Origin: Anaerostipes sp. MSJ-23
Lineage (GTDB): Bacteria; Bacillota; Clostridia; Lachnospirales; Lachnospiraceae
Reading direction: 5' to 3'
Assembly: GCF_018918155.1 (NCBI RefSeq)
Contig: NZ_JAHLPY010000001.1
Coordinates: 62,001 to 126,000 of the forward strand
DNA length: 64,000 nt
Under the pieces are notes generated by a model, which had not been told where the DNA came from, did not search any database, and saw nothing but the letters and a program-made list of their open reading frames with translations. Below are positions 9,662 to 18,312 of the stretch, piece after piece (positions within the stretch are counted from its first letter, which is position 1; every line of letters starts with the position of its first letter). The position numbers and the translations under genes were made by a program.

Positions 9662-9687
9662 AGTTTTTCCTCCTGTTTCATCCTTTG

Positions 9688-10236
9688 TTAATCCAGATTT
9701 ATTTCATTGCTTAATTCAATTCCCTGCTGTTTCATTACCATTTTTGTTGTAAAGTCTGTTACCCATCCTGCAAAGAAGTTCATTACAAGACCAACTAACA
9801 GATAACGAATTGCAAGATCCATTTCATTTAACCCAAGTTTTTGAATTCCCTGTGCAATACCAGTATAGATAAACAACTCTCCTGCATTGATGTGTGGGAA
9901 AATACCACTATTTGTATGGCAATGATAAGTTGCTGATGCATAATAACTTGGTTTCATTCTTTCTGGAAGAAATTTACCCATAGATAAAGCCATCGGATTT
10001 CCAAGCATGAATGCAGAAAGGAATGGTAAAATTCCATATGCAAGAATGATATTTTTTGAGCATCCTTTTGCAAATTTATTCATTCTTTCCTGACCAATCA
10101 GTGCAATGATTGTATTCATTAAGATTAACAGTAACAGTACCTTTGGTACGATTCCAGATACCCAGCTTACAAACTGTGTCGCACCTGTATCAAACAGTCC
10201 CATAAATCCTGACGCAAGTTTTACAATAGCATTCAT
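9688..10236 (-). CDS. srlA: Sorbitol PTS EIIC2 component
   Basis: A 182-residue multi-span membrane protein of the glucitol EIIC2 family. It starts [25 protein letters not shown] and includes [29 protein letters not shown], both characteristic of SrlA. It forms the sugar channel with the EIIC part of SrlE. It lies 18 bp after gutM and 26 bp before srlE. The AAAGGAG site is next to the ATG. Confidence 0.95.
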   Translation of the reverse strand: MNAIVKLASGFMGLFDTGATQFVSWVSGIVPKVLLLLILMNTIIALIGQERMNKFAKGCSKNIILAYGILPFLSAFMLGNPMALSMGKFLPERMKPSYYASATYHCHTNSGIFPHINAGELFIYTGIAQGIQKLGLNEMDLAIRYLLVGLVMNFFAGWVTDFTTKMVMKQQGIELSNEINLD

Positions 10237-10254
10237 AAATTAACTCCTTTCATT

Positions 10255-10707
10255 TCAGGCTTTTTTCTTGTTGACTCCGTAAATTTTATCTCCTATTCGA
10301 TGAAGCAGACTCGGTTTCTCCAAGATTTCGCCTCCGCTCATAATCGTGTTATAGTTGGAAGAAGCATTCAGGACTGCTCTTCTTAAAGAAACGCCAATTG
10401 TCTCGCAGTCTTCCTTTCGGATCGTACCAACATCAATTCCATTAAAGAAATTCCAGGTTTTAAATCTTGCCAACATTGTAAAGCCTCTCATAAAGCATCC
10501 CTCAAGAATAACCCCATCCTGATCGATCGCAAACATGACAATCGCTCCGGCATGAAAACCACCTTTTGCTTTTCCGATCGCAACTCTGCCCATTTTTCGA
10601 AGTTTTTTATAATATTTATTAAAACTTCTCATTTGAATCATCTGAAATATAAATTGCAAAGCGTATGCGCTCAGTAATGCCACCGCAATAATCATATAAT
10701 AAGACAT
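10255..10707 (-). CDS. gutM: Glucitol operon activator GutM-type protein
   Basis: 150 residues with an N-terminal membrane segment (YYMIIAVALLSAYALQFIFQ) and the family core FNKYYKKLRKMGRVAIGKAKGG, then GAIVMFAIDQDGVILEG. GutM is known as an accessory activator of glucitol operons in E. coli. How a membrane-anchored protein acts on transcription is not clear. Position between the regulator and the PTS genes matches other Firmicute sorbitol operons. Confidence 0.9.
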   Translation of the reverse strand: MSYYMIIAVALLSAYALQFIFQMIQMRSFNKYYKKLRKMGRVAIGKAKGGFHAGAIVMFAIDQDGVILEGCFMRGFTMLARFKTWNFFNGIDVGTIRKEDCETIGVSLRRAVLNASSNYNTIMSGGEILEKPSLLHRIGDKIYGVNKKKA

Positions 10708-10728
10708 CTTCTTCCTCCTTCTTTCCTT

Positions 10729-12651
10729 TTAGTTAAAAATATTTTTTTCTTCTGCTATATAAAGCAATAATTCTTTATAACTCTTCATATTCTGAATTTT
10801 ACTGATAACATCTGGATTTTTTCCAATTGCCAAAATGTCATCATATAATCTTACAAGCACCGTATCGTCTTTCATCGACTCCGGTATTCCAAGCATAATG
10901 ACCAGCCGAATATTTCCGTATTTCTCGTCCTTTAACATATTTGGAAAAACACCAATCGCTAACGTTAGTTTCGACAACATATTCTTTGTATGCGGAAACG
11001 CAATATTCTGATCAAGAATCATCGTCGAATATTCTTCTCTTTCTTTGACTCTTTTTGCAAATCCAGCATCCAATTCTCCTTGTTTTGTCAATGTCTCTGC
11101 CATCATTTCTACGTTTTCCTCATAAGACTGATCACCATTCAGCACAAAAAATCTCGATTCATCTAGCAGATTCATAAAAAGAGAATCAATTCCTTTCCGG
11201 ATGGTTCTTCCTGCTTCAGACAGATATCGCATATTTTCAAATTTTCTTTGTATGTATACTCGATCAAATACTTCATCCATAAAAATAACTGGTGTTTTCG
11301 TATCTATATTTAATTCTGTTGTCGTTACTATATAGTCAAAAGTATTTTTCTTTTCTTCTTCAAATTTTCCATCATAGAAAAATTCAAATTCTGGTTCGAT
11401 ATCAAAGATTTTTTTTAACTGATTTGCAATTAGCCGACCAATAATTTTTCCGGATCCACAAACAATTGCTATTTTTTGACGTTTTTTCTTTGGCTCCTGT
11501 TCAATTAAGAAAACTCCAAAATATGCTGCCAAAAATCCCATTTCATCCTCTGTCATCGTAACGCCTTCCCGTTTTTCAATGACCTCCTTGCCGATTTCTG
11601 CCATTTTATAAGCAACACTGTACTGATTTTTAAAATCCTCTACCATTGGGTTATGAATATGAAATCCATATTTCAAACGATTAATCATGAAAAATACATG
11701 ATAAACAAAATCATCAAACAGTTCATTTGCAATTACCGTTACATTAAGTTCTGTCTGTATCCGATCAAGAATTTCAATAATCAAATCAGCAACTTCCTCC
11801 GAAATACTGATCTTATCCTCAATTTCTTCTGTATTTGCCGGTGTTCTCATACCAGCTACCGCAATACATAAAAACAGCCGTTCTTCTTTTGAAATTGTAT
11901 AACCTTTTATTTTTTCAATTTCTTTTAAAAATTCATCTACAATTTTATAAGCAGAAGTATCGTAAAGATCACAATATTTATCTTCCAGCTTTGTAATCAT
12001 ATGTCCACTCTCAATACGCTGTATCATAACAACGAAGAATCGGAAGAAAAATCCAAACCCAAGAGCATCCATAGATAATTTTTTTTGAAACTCATAAAGC
12101 TTTTCTCGAACTTCGCTGCCCAGAGGGAAATTTAAATACAATTGCTCATAAATATTTTCAAGAATAAATAGCCGGATATGAAATTCATCTCCCTGAAGGG
12201 TCAAGCCTGTATTAGCTTTTCCTTTGATCTTTAAGCCATATCCACCAATGATTTTTCTTAATCGATTAAGATCTGTTATGGTTGTTGTTCTTGCAACTTT
12301 CATTTCTTCTGACAGATCATCGGTAAGATAAGGTTCTTTTGCATCTATTAGCTTCCAGAATAAGTAGGCCATCCTAGTCTGCGTAGAATTAAACAAATCA
12401 TCTTGCGCTGAAATTTTATTTCGAATCTCTGAAAATCCTTTTGGATCAAACACAATTAGCTTACATTCTCCTTTATTGCTGCTAATACATGCGTAACCTC
12501 CTAACAGAAAATTTAATTCTTTGATGTCGTTTCGAATAGTCTTTGGGGATACTTTTAGCTTTCCTGCAAGTTTTTCCACACTACAAACAGACTGCATCTC
12601 TATATTTTTTAAAATTGATGATATTCTGTTTTCATTATCAAAAAGCTTCAT
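10729..12651 (-). CDS. gutR: PRD/PTS-domain transcriptional activator of sorbitol operon (GutR/MtlR type)
   Basis: 640 residues in the BglG/MtlR regulator layout. N-terminal HTH segments lie around residues 5-110 (KLKVSPKTIRNDIKELNFLL; a second in TRTTTITDLNRLRK). Two PRD domains follow at about 190-390, then an EIIB-like region (IAIVCGSGKIIG near 395) and a C-terminal EIIA-like domain whose active-site His is in NIAFPHTKN near 550. Regulators of this layout switch on sugar operons after HPr- and EII-dependent phosphorylation. It sits inside the operon it is expected to control, between srlD and gutM. Confidence 0.9.
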   Translation of the reverse strand: MKLFDNENRISSILKNIEMQSVCSVEKLAGKLKVSPKTIRNDIKELNFLLGGYACISSNKGECKLIVFDPKGFSEIRNKISAQDDLFNSTQTRMAYLFWKLIDAKEPYLTDDLSEEMKVARTTTITDLNRLRKIIGGYGLKIKGKANTGLTLQGDEFHIRLFILENIYEQLYLNFPLGSEVREKLYEFQKKLSMDALGFGFFFRFFVVMIQRIESGHMITKLEDKYCDLYDTSAYKIVDEFLKEIEKIKGYTISKEERLFLCIAVAGMRTPANTEEIEDKISISEEVADLIIEILDRIQTELNVTVIANELFDDFVYHVFFMINRLKYGFHIHNPMVEDFKNQYSVAYKMAEIGKEVIEKREGVTMTEDEMGFLAAYFGVFLIEQEPKKKRQKIAIVCGSGKIIGRLIANQLKKIFDIEPEFEFFYDGKFEEEKKNTFDYIVTTTELNIDTKTPVIFMDEVFDRVYIQRKFENMRYLSEAGRTIRKGIDSLFMNLLDESRFFVLNGDQSYEENVEMMAETLTKQGELDAGFAKRVKEREEYSTMILDQNIAFPHTKNMLSKLTLAIGVFPNMLKDEKYGNIRLVIMLGIPESMKDDTVLVRLYDDILAIGKNPDVISKIQNMKSYKELLLYIAEEKNIFN

Positions 12652-12703
12652 ATTTATCCTCTTTCCTATCGCTAAGACTTTTTATCGCTTGTAAAATTAA
12701 CTT

Positions 12704-13519
12704 TTAACCTCTTGTTTTTCCTCCGGCTACGTTGATTGTAACTCCATGAACATAAGAAGCTCTGTCGCTAGCTAAATATACACACATATCTGCAACTTCT
12801 GTTAATTTTCCAGATCTTCCAAGTGGTGTCGTAGATGTTTTAGCATATCCAGCTCTTAAATCATCTACTGTAATTCCTCTTGTATATGCCAATGCAGATT
12901 CATAAGCTAAAGTACGAAGTCCTGTTGCTTCCATGATTCCAGGTGCAACTCCAACCACTCTAACTCCATGTTTTCCAAGTTCTTTTGCCCATGATCTTGT
13001 TAAAGAATTCACTGCATTTTTTGAAGCTGCATATACACTTTGACCTTCAGATCCTTCTAATCCACTTTCTGATGACATATTGATAATCACTCCAGATCCC
13101 TGTTCTACCAGAGCTCTTCCAACAGCTTGTGCACAGAAGAATACACCTTTTAAGTTTACGTTGCATACTTTGTCCCATACAGTTTCATCCAATTCATACT
13201 GTCCTTTTGGATCTTTTGGATCAACTAAAAGTCTTGGAATATTAATTCCTGCATTGTTTACGAGGGCATCAATTTTCCCAAATGTTTCCTTGGTTTTTTC
13301 CACCATCGCTTCAACATCTGCTGCTTTTGTAACATCTGTTCTTACATAAAGTAATTTTCCAGGTGCTTCTTCCATTTCTGGAGCTTCCGGTGCCATATCA
13401 GAAATAACCACATTTGCTCCAACACTTAAAAATTCCTGTGCGACTGCCTTTCCAATGCCAGAAGCAGCTCCTGTAACAATAACGGTCTTTCCTTCTAAAT
13501 TTAACCAAGATTCGCTCAT
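12704..13519 (-). CDS. srlD: Sorbitol-6-phosphate 2-dehydrogenase (SDR family)
   Basis: A short-chain dehydrogenase of about 271 residues. NAD-binding TGAASGIG is near residue 15-22, NNAGI near 95, catalytic Ser in INMSSESG and the Tyr/Lys pair in YAASK. It oxidises sorbitol-6-phosphate to fructose-6-phosphate, feeding glycolysis. I placed the start at 13519 because AGGAGG lies six bases upstream. The longer frame starting at 13609 reads through the promoter. It is the first gene of the sorbitol operon. Substrate assignment rests mostly on operon context. Confidence 0.92.
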   Translation of the reverse strand: MSESWLNLEGKTVIVTGAASGIGKAVAQEFLSVGANVVISDMAPEAPEMEEAPGKLLYVRTDVTKAADVEAMVEKTKETFGKIDALVNNAGINIPRLLVDPKDPKGQYELDETVWDKVCNVNLKGVFFCAQAVGRALVEQGSGVIINMSSESGLEGSEGQSVYAASKNAVNSLTRSWAKELGKHGVRVVGVAPGIMEATGLRTLAYESALAYTRGITVDDLRAGYAKTSTTPLGRSGKLTEVADMCVYLASDRASYVHGVTINVAGGKTRG

Positions 13520-13564
13520 CATAATCCTCCTTTGAAAACCTATGTTTTTTTGTTTCATGAGTTT

Positions 13565-13593
13565 ATTATAATGAGCATCTTGATGAAATTTAA
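13565..13593 (-). promoter_or_regulatory. Candidate promoter of the sorbitol operon
   Basis: A perfect TATAAT is 46 bp upstream of srlD, with a weak TTAAAT box 17 bp further upstream. A weak -35 is expected for a promoter that needs an activator such as GutR. Confidence 0.6.
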
Positions 13594-13644
13594 TATCGTC
13601 ATTTTCCACGAGGAAGAAATTTCATGTACTTTTCTAAAGTTTTT

Positions 13645-14823
13645 TTAAAAATATTGTGTAATTAACTTCCATAAACTCGATGGATAATCCATTTTTTCTA
13701 CGCTCTCTTCGGCATAAAACGGTACTTTTTTTATAATCTTTCCATCTCTCTTATATAAAATTTTTCCGACCTCTTCTCCCTTTTTTACCGGAGCTGTCAA
13801 AATTTTTTTTCGAATTTCTTTTCTTAAATTACCATCTTTTTGTTTTATTTTTATAATTTTTGTCTTAATTTGTTGCGGATATTGCACCTGATCTTCCTTC
13901 CCTTTTGCAACCTCAATCTTACCAATTTGCTTCCTTGTTGTAATATCTTCTACCACTTGACAATTTGCAAATCCATAGTCAAGAAGTGCACTGGCATCTT
14001 TTATTCGATCTTTTGCCGTATCACTTGCCATAACAACCGCAATCATATGCACCCCATTTCTTAATGCAGTTGCACTCAAACAAAATTTTGCCTTTCCCGT
14101 ACTTCCTGTCTTAAGACCCGTGCATCCATGATATTGACGAATCATTTTATTAGTGTTACTAAGCCCAAACTCCTTTGTACCTTTTTTGGTCTTATGAGTA
14201 AATGTATCCATCCATATTTTTGTATACTTTAAAACTTGTGGATATTTTATAATTAACTCTCTAGACATTAACGCAATATCATAAGCTGTTGTTACATGTC
14301 CCTCTTCATCAAGTCCACAAGCATTTTTAAAAGTTGTATGATTCATTCCAAGTTGTTTGGCTTTTTCATTCATACGCTTCACAAAAGCTTCTTCACTTCC
14401 TGCCGCATGTTCTGCCAGGGCAACAACGGCATCATTCGCACTAGAAATTACGACACATTTAATCAATGTTTCCACATCCTGAACCTCCGATGGTTCTAAA
14501 AACACTTGAGATCCACCCATACTTGCTGCATGTTGACTGACCGTTACCGGATCATTTAATTTTAAATGTCCTTTTTCTAATTCTTCAAAAATAAGTAACA
14601 ATGACATAACTTTTGTAACACTTGCCGGCGGAAGTTCTTTATCTTTGCTTTTTTCATAAATTAGGCTTTTACTTTCTGCCTCCATTACAACCGCAGATTT
14701 TGCTGTTAATTTCTGATCGGTTTCTCCAATCGTTGCTATTGTCTCCACCTGATCTGCCCAAACTGGTACCGTACCTGTCAAAAAAACACTGAACACAAGA
14801 ATTAATACGATCCATCGTTTCAT
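13645..14823 (-). CDS. dacF: D-alanyl-D-alanine carboxypeptidase (PBP5/DacF type)
   Basis: 392 residues with a signal peptide (RWIVLILVFSVFLTGTVPVWA). The S11 serine peptidase domain has the SxxK motif in PPASVTKVMS near residue 67, SxN in SSANDAV near 128 and KTG in TGLKTGSTGKA near 230. A C-terminal PBP5-associated domain follows. It trims the terminal D-Ala of peptidoglycan stem peptides outside the membrane. The end KLITQYF may be an amphipathic anchor. Exact paralogue (dacA or dacF) is not certain. Confidence 0.92.
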   Translation of the reverse strand: MKRWIVLILVFSVFLTGTVPVWADQVETIATIGETDQKLTAKSAVVMEAESKSLIYEKSKDKELPPASVTKVMSLLLIFEELEKGHLKLNDPVTVSQHAASMGGSQVFLEPSEVQDVETLIKCVVISSANDAVVALAEHAAGSEEAFVKRMNEKAKQLGMNHTTFKNACGLDEEGHVTTAYDIALMSRELIIKYPQVLKYTKIWMDTFTHKTKKGTKEFGLSNTNKMIRQYHGCTGLKTGSTGKAKFCLSATALRNGVHMIAVVMASDTAKDRIKDASALLDYGFANCQVVEDITTRKQIGKIEVAKGKEDQVQYPQQIKTKIIKIKQKDGNLRKEIRKKILTAPVKKGEEVGKILYKRDGKIIKKVPFYAEESVEKMDYPSSLWKLITQYF

Positions 14824-14882
14824 CTAAAAAGCTCCTCATATCTTATGATACAGTTTAGTCTTTCCATTTTTATTTTATACGT

Positions 14883-14907
14883 AAAAAGGACCAATTTTTT
14901 GGTCCTT
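14883..14907 (-). terminator. Intrinsic terminator after NUDIX gene
   Basis: AAGGACC and GGTCCTT arms around an A/T loop, with a T-run on the minus strand, just past the NUDIX stop. It separates that unit from dacF. Confidence 0.85.
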
Positions 14908-14917
14908 CTCCTCTACC

Positions 14918-15361
14918 TTATTTACTTCCCCATTGATTCGAAGCTTTTAATTTTTTATATTCATCATATGCTTCTTTCAAAATTTCCCTTTCATTTGGAA
15001 ATTTCAGTAAGTGGTAGGCCTCGTGAAATTTGTAGTACCCTGAGTCCACAAAAAATTCCTCTTTCTGCGGACGGGAGTGATAATTTTTAGACTCCATCAA
15101 ATACCAGTGAACATTTTTAACAATCTGTTCGTGAAAAGAATAAAAGGAATATTCGCTCTTCCCAACATATTTTACAATCTCTGCATCTGCATCTGTCTCT
15201 TCCTTCACTTCCCGGAGAGCCGTCTGTTCATGCGTCTCTCCTTTCTCAACAGTACCTTTTGGAAGCACCCAGCCGTCATAACGATTTCGATAGCTCTTAT
15301 ACAACAGTAGAATCTTCCCTCTAAATATTACGACACCACCACAGCTCGTTGCTTGTGTCAT
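14918..15361 (-). CDS. NUDIX hydrolase (Ap4A-type)
   Basis: 147 residues. The NUDIX box is complete: G, TVEKG, E, seven residues, then REVKEETD, at about residues 38-60. SCGGVVIFRG and DGWVLPKGT around it resemble bis(5-nucleosyl)-tetraphosphatases and related small NUDIX enzymes. I chose the ATG at 15361 because GGAGG lies five bases before it. An in-frame ATG at 15418 has no such site. The exact substrate cannot be read from sequence. Confidence 0.85.
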   Translation of the reverse strand: MTQATSCGGVVIFRGKILLLYKSYRNRYDGWVLPKGTVEKGETHEQTALREVKEETDADAEIVKYVGKSEYSFYSFHEQIVKNVHWYLMESKNYHSRPQKEEFFVDSGYYKFHEAYHLLKFPNEREILKEAYDEYKKLKASNQWGSK

Positions 15362-15513
15362 TACAACCTCCTGTTTCCGGATAACCAAAAAATCTTTTTG
15401 TGACTCTTTGGTATGCAAGTTTCAACCTGCATTTTTCCTTGTGTGTCTCTCTTTGAAAATATTATATCGTGATTAAGCAACGATTTCAACTGATAATACA
15501 CTTTTTCAATGGA

Positions 15514-16995
15514 TCAACGGAAGAATGCGTGAAAGACTTTATTCGCAATCGGTGCGGCTACTTTTCCTCCAGAACCACCATTTTCCACAAGAACACTAAC
15601 GACAATCTTTTTTCCATTTTTTTCTGCACATCCGATAAACCATGCATGAGAATCTTTTTCACTATTATATTCTGCAGATCCGGTTTTTCCATACACTTGA
15701 TATTCCGATGAATTTGCTCTCGTTCCCGTTCCTTTAGTAACCACTTTTCGAAGCATTTTCTTTAATGTCTCACATTCTGCCTTCTCAAGCGGCTGTGATA
15801 TTTGTTCCGTCTTTGTTGTCTTAATAACACCACCATCTACATTTTTTACCTGATCTACCAAATATGGCTGCATCATTACTCCATCATTGGCAATCGTACT
15901 CATAACAACCGCATTCTGAAGCGGGGTAATCAATGTTTGTCCTTGTCCAATTGCTGTATGAGCCAACTCATTAATTCCAGAATTTTTATTAAAAGAAAAA
16001 CGACTCTTACTTGCCAGAAGATTTATCGGTACTGTAGAATCGAACATTAGATCCTTTGCAAGGTTTGCAAATTTATCTTTATTTAATGTCTGTGCAATAT
16101 GAACAAAGGCTGTATTACAAGATTTTGCCAATGCTCCTTCAAGGCCAACCGTTCCATGAGCTTCCCCTCCATAACAATGAATTTTAAGATCTCCGACTGT
16201 TGTATGTCCATTACAATGATAACGAAACTTTTTATAATCTTTATGTTCCCTCATAAATTCTAAGGCTGTAACAACTTTAAACGTCGATCCTGGCGGATAA
16301 AGTCCTTGTGTTGCACGGTTTAATAAAAGCGAACTGCTACTGTTATTTAACTCAGACCAGTTTTCTTCTACCTTTCCTGGTCTAAAATCTGGCTTTGATA
16401 CCATCGCATAAATTTTTCCAGTAGAAGGATCCATTGCAACAACAGCACCTTTTTTTCCTTGGAGTGCATCATAAGCTGCTTTTTGAACCTTCGTATTTAG
16501 TGTCGTATATACATTATCTCCAGGAGTCTTTTCTCCACTTAAATTACAAGAAATCTGAGAAAAAATATTAGCATCTGAACGAAGAAGATCAAAATTATAT
16601 TTTGCCTCTAATCCTGATTTTCCTTTATCATTATATCCGACAACATGTGCAAACATTCTGCCATATGGATAATCACGTTCTTCTTTTCCATTTTCTGTAA
16701 TCGTCTGCGCTAATGTTTTTCCATCACTGCTAATAATCTTTCCACGACTCACCGTCTTTTCTAGCTGTTGAAGACGACGATTATGGGCATCGGTAATCAC
16801 ATCTTTACTTTCCACCGCAACAAAATATACAATATAGCCAATCAAGCCAAGAAAAAGAAAAACAAACATATACGTAATTTGCAAAATTTGTCGATTCGCT
16901 CTTTTTTTCTTTTGCCGGCTTCCAGTTTTATTTTTTCTTTTTATAAAGTTTTGTGTCTTTGCTTCTTCCTGTTTCGTGCTCTTTAATATGCTCAT
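15514..16995 (-). CDS. Penicillin-binding protein 2 (class B transpeptidase, PbpA/FtsI-like)
   Basis: About 493 residues. A basic cytoplasmic tail is followed by one membrane helix (ITYMFVFLFLGLIGYIVYFV), a dimerisation region and a transpeptidase domain. The active-site motifs are GSTFK near residue 250, SCN near 303 and KTGSAE near 430. It cross-links peptidoglycan together with the RodA/FtsW-type protein encoded just upstream. The start at 16995 has GAGGAAGAAG upstream and overlaps the rodA-like gene by 68 bp in another frame. Its short N-terminal domain resembles PbpA of FtsW-linked pairs in Clostridia and actinobacteria. Confidence 0.92.
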   Translation of the reverse strand: MSILKSTKQEEAKTQNFIKRKNKTGSRQKKKRANRQILQITYMFVFLFLGLIGYIVYFVAVESKDVITDAHNRRLQQLEKTVSRGKIISSDGKTLAQTITENGKEERDYPYGRMFAHVVGYNDKGKSGLEAKYNFDLLRSDANIFSQISCNLSGEKTPGDNVYTTLNTKVQKAAYDALQGKKGAVVAMDPSTGKIYAMVSKPDFRPGKVEENWSELNNSSSSLLLNRATQGLYPPGSTFKVVTALEFMREHKDYKKFRYHCNGHTTVGDLKIHCYGGEAHGTVGLEGALAKSCNTAFVHIAQTLNKDKFANLAKDLMFDSTVPINLLASKSRFSFNKNSGINELAHTAIGQGQTLITPLQNAVVMSTIANDGVMMQPYLVDQVKNVDGGVIKTTKTEQISQPLEKAECETLKKMLRKVVTKGTGTRANSSEYQVYGKTGSAEYNSEKDSHAWFIGCAEKNGKKIVVSVLVENGGSGGKVAAPIANKVFHAFFR

Positions 16996-18304
16996 ATTCT
17001 TCTTCCTCACTATCTGCTAACATGTGTAATCCCTGAATCATATTTAAAATAATCAGAGTACTGAAAACGGAAGTACCTCCATAACTTACTAACGGAATGG
17101 TAACCCCGGTCGACGGAATGAATTTTGTAACTCCTCCGATACTTAAAAATACCTGAAATAAAAAACATACTCCAAATCCGAGACACAGCAATTTATTAAA
17201 TAGCTTCTTGCTTCTTGTAGAAATATCCATAAACAAAATAAAACAACTAATCAGAACAAAAATCAGACAGATTCCGAAAATCACACCAAATTCCTCACTA
17301 ATTACAGAAAAAATAAAGTCAGATTCCCGTACTGGAATATCAAATGGACGGCCATTTCCAAGCCCAAGTCCAAACCAGCTTCCTGTTCCAATAGCAAAAA
17401 GCGATTGACATACTTGCATTCCTCTTCCTTCAATCATAGAAAATGGATCTTTCCATACGGCAACACGAACACGAACATGGGCAAACAGATGATAAGCAAT
17501 GACTGCTGCCAATGATCCTGCCGCCAATCCACCAAGTAAATAGGTAACTCTTGCCGTCGCAACATAGAACATCATCAAATAAATGATAAAATACAAAAGT
17601 GCTCCTCCAAGATCTTTCTCTACCACAAGTACCATAACATAAAATGTCGCAATGATCGTAATCTTCACAAGGTCTTTAAATTCTTTTGCCTTGCTCAGCA
17701 TGGCTGCCGAAAAGAAAACAAATAAAATTTTTACAAATTCAGATGGTTGAAAAGCAAAACTTCCAATTCTAACCCAGTTATAAGATCCATTTTTTTGAAC
17801 ACCAATAACAAAAACCGAAGCAAGCAGTGCAAAACCTGCAATGGCGTAAAGCCATCCAAGTTTATCCCAGATCGTGATTTTATGCATCATCAACGGAATC
17901 ACACTTGTGATTGTTACTCCAATCGCTGCAATTGCAAATTGTCGTAAGGCGAGATCAAAAGAAAGTCTTGTAAGAATCACAAAGCCAACCCCAAGCAAAA
18001 AACAAGTATTGTTAATCAAAAGCCTCGATGCTTTTTTATAAATTTTGGGAAATACAATCATCAATACTTCAAAAAATACAACTTGCGCTGCAAAAAAGAT
18101 CAAAATCTTCAACTCAAATGTTTTTAAAAATAAAACTGCATTGCATAAAAATAAGAAAATAAACATATAAATGACCTGATTATCCAAAAGATCATTTCTT
18201 CTTTTCTTATTTTTGGGTCGGAACATTGTAAAACATGACAATGTATAAACCAGACACATAATAAGAATTAAATATTTCGCAATGACTGATATAATCTGTA
18301 TCAT
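16928..18304 (-). CDS. FtsW/RodA/SpoVE family peptidoglycan polymerase
   Basis: 458 residues with about ten membrane spans. Family motifs include GSYNWVRIGSFAFQPSEFVK, PFSMIEGRGMQVCQSLFAIG and the C-terminal IPLVSYGGTSVFSTLI. SEDS proteins polymerise lipid II, and each works with a partner class B PBP, here the overlapping PBP2 gene downstream. The last 22 codons overlap the start of that gene. I cannot tell elongation from division role by sequence. Confidence 0.93.
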   Translation of the reverse strand: MIQIISVIAKYLILIMCLVYTLSCFTMFRPKNKKRRNDLLDNQVIYMFIFLFLCNAVLFLKTFELKILIFFAAQVVFFEVLMIVFPKIYKKASRLLINNTCFLLGVGFVILTRLSFDLALRQFAIAAIGVTITSVIPLMMHKITIWDKLGWLYAIAGFALLASVFVIGVQKNGSYNWVRIGSFAFQPSEFVKILFVFFSAAMLSKAKEFKDLVKITIIATFYVMVLVVEKDLGGALLYFIIYLMMFYVATARVTYLLGGLAAGSLAAVIAYHLFAHVRVRVAVWKDPFSMIEGRGMQVCQSLFAIGTGSWFGLGLGNGRPFDIPVRESDFIFSVISEEFGVIFGICLIFVLISCFILFMDISTRSKKLFNKLLCLGFGVCFLFQVFLSIGGVTKFIPSTGVTIPLVSYGGTSVFSTLIILNMIQGLHMLADSEEEEYEHIKEHETGRSKDTKLYKKKK

Positions 18305-18312
18305 AGTTACTC

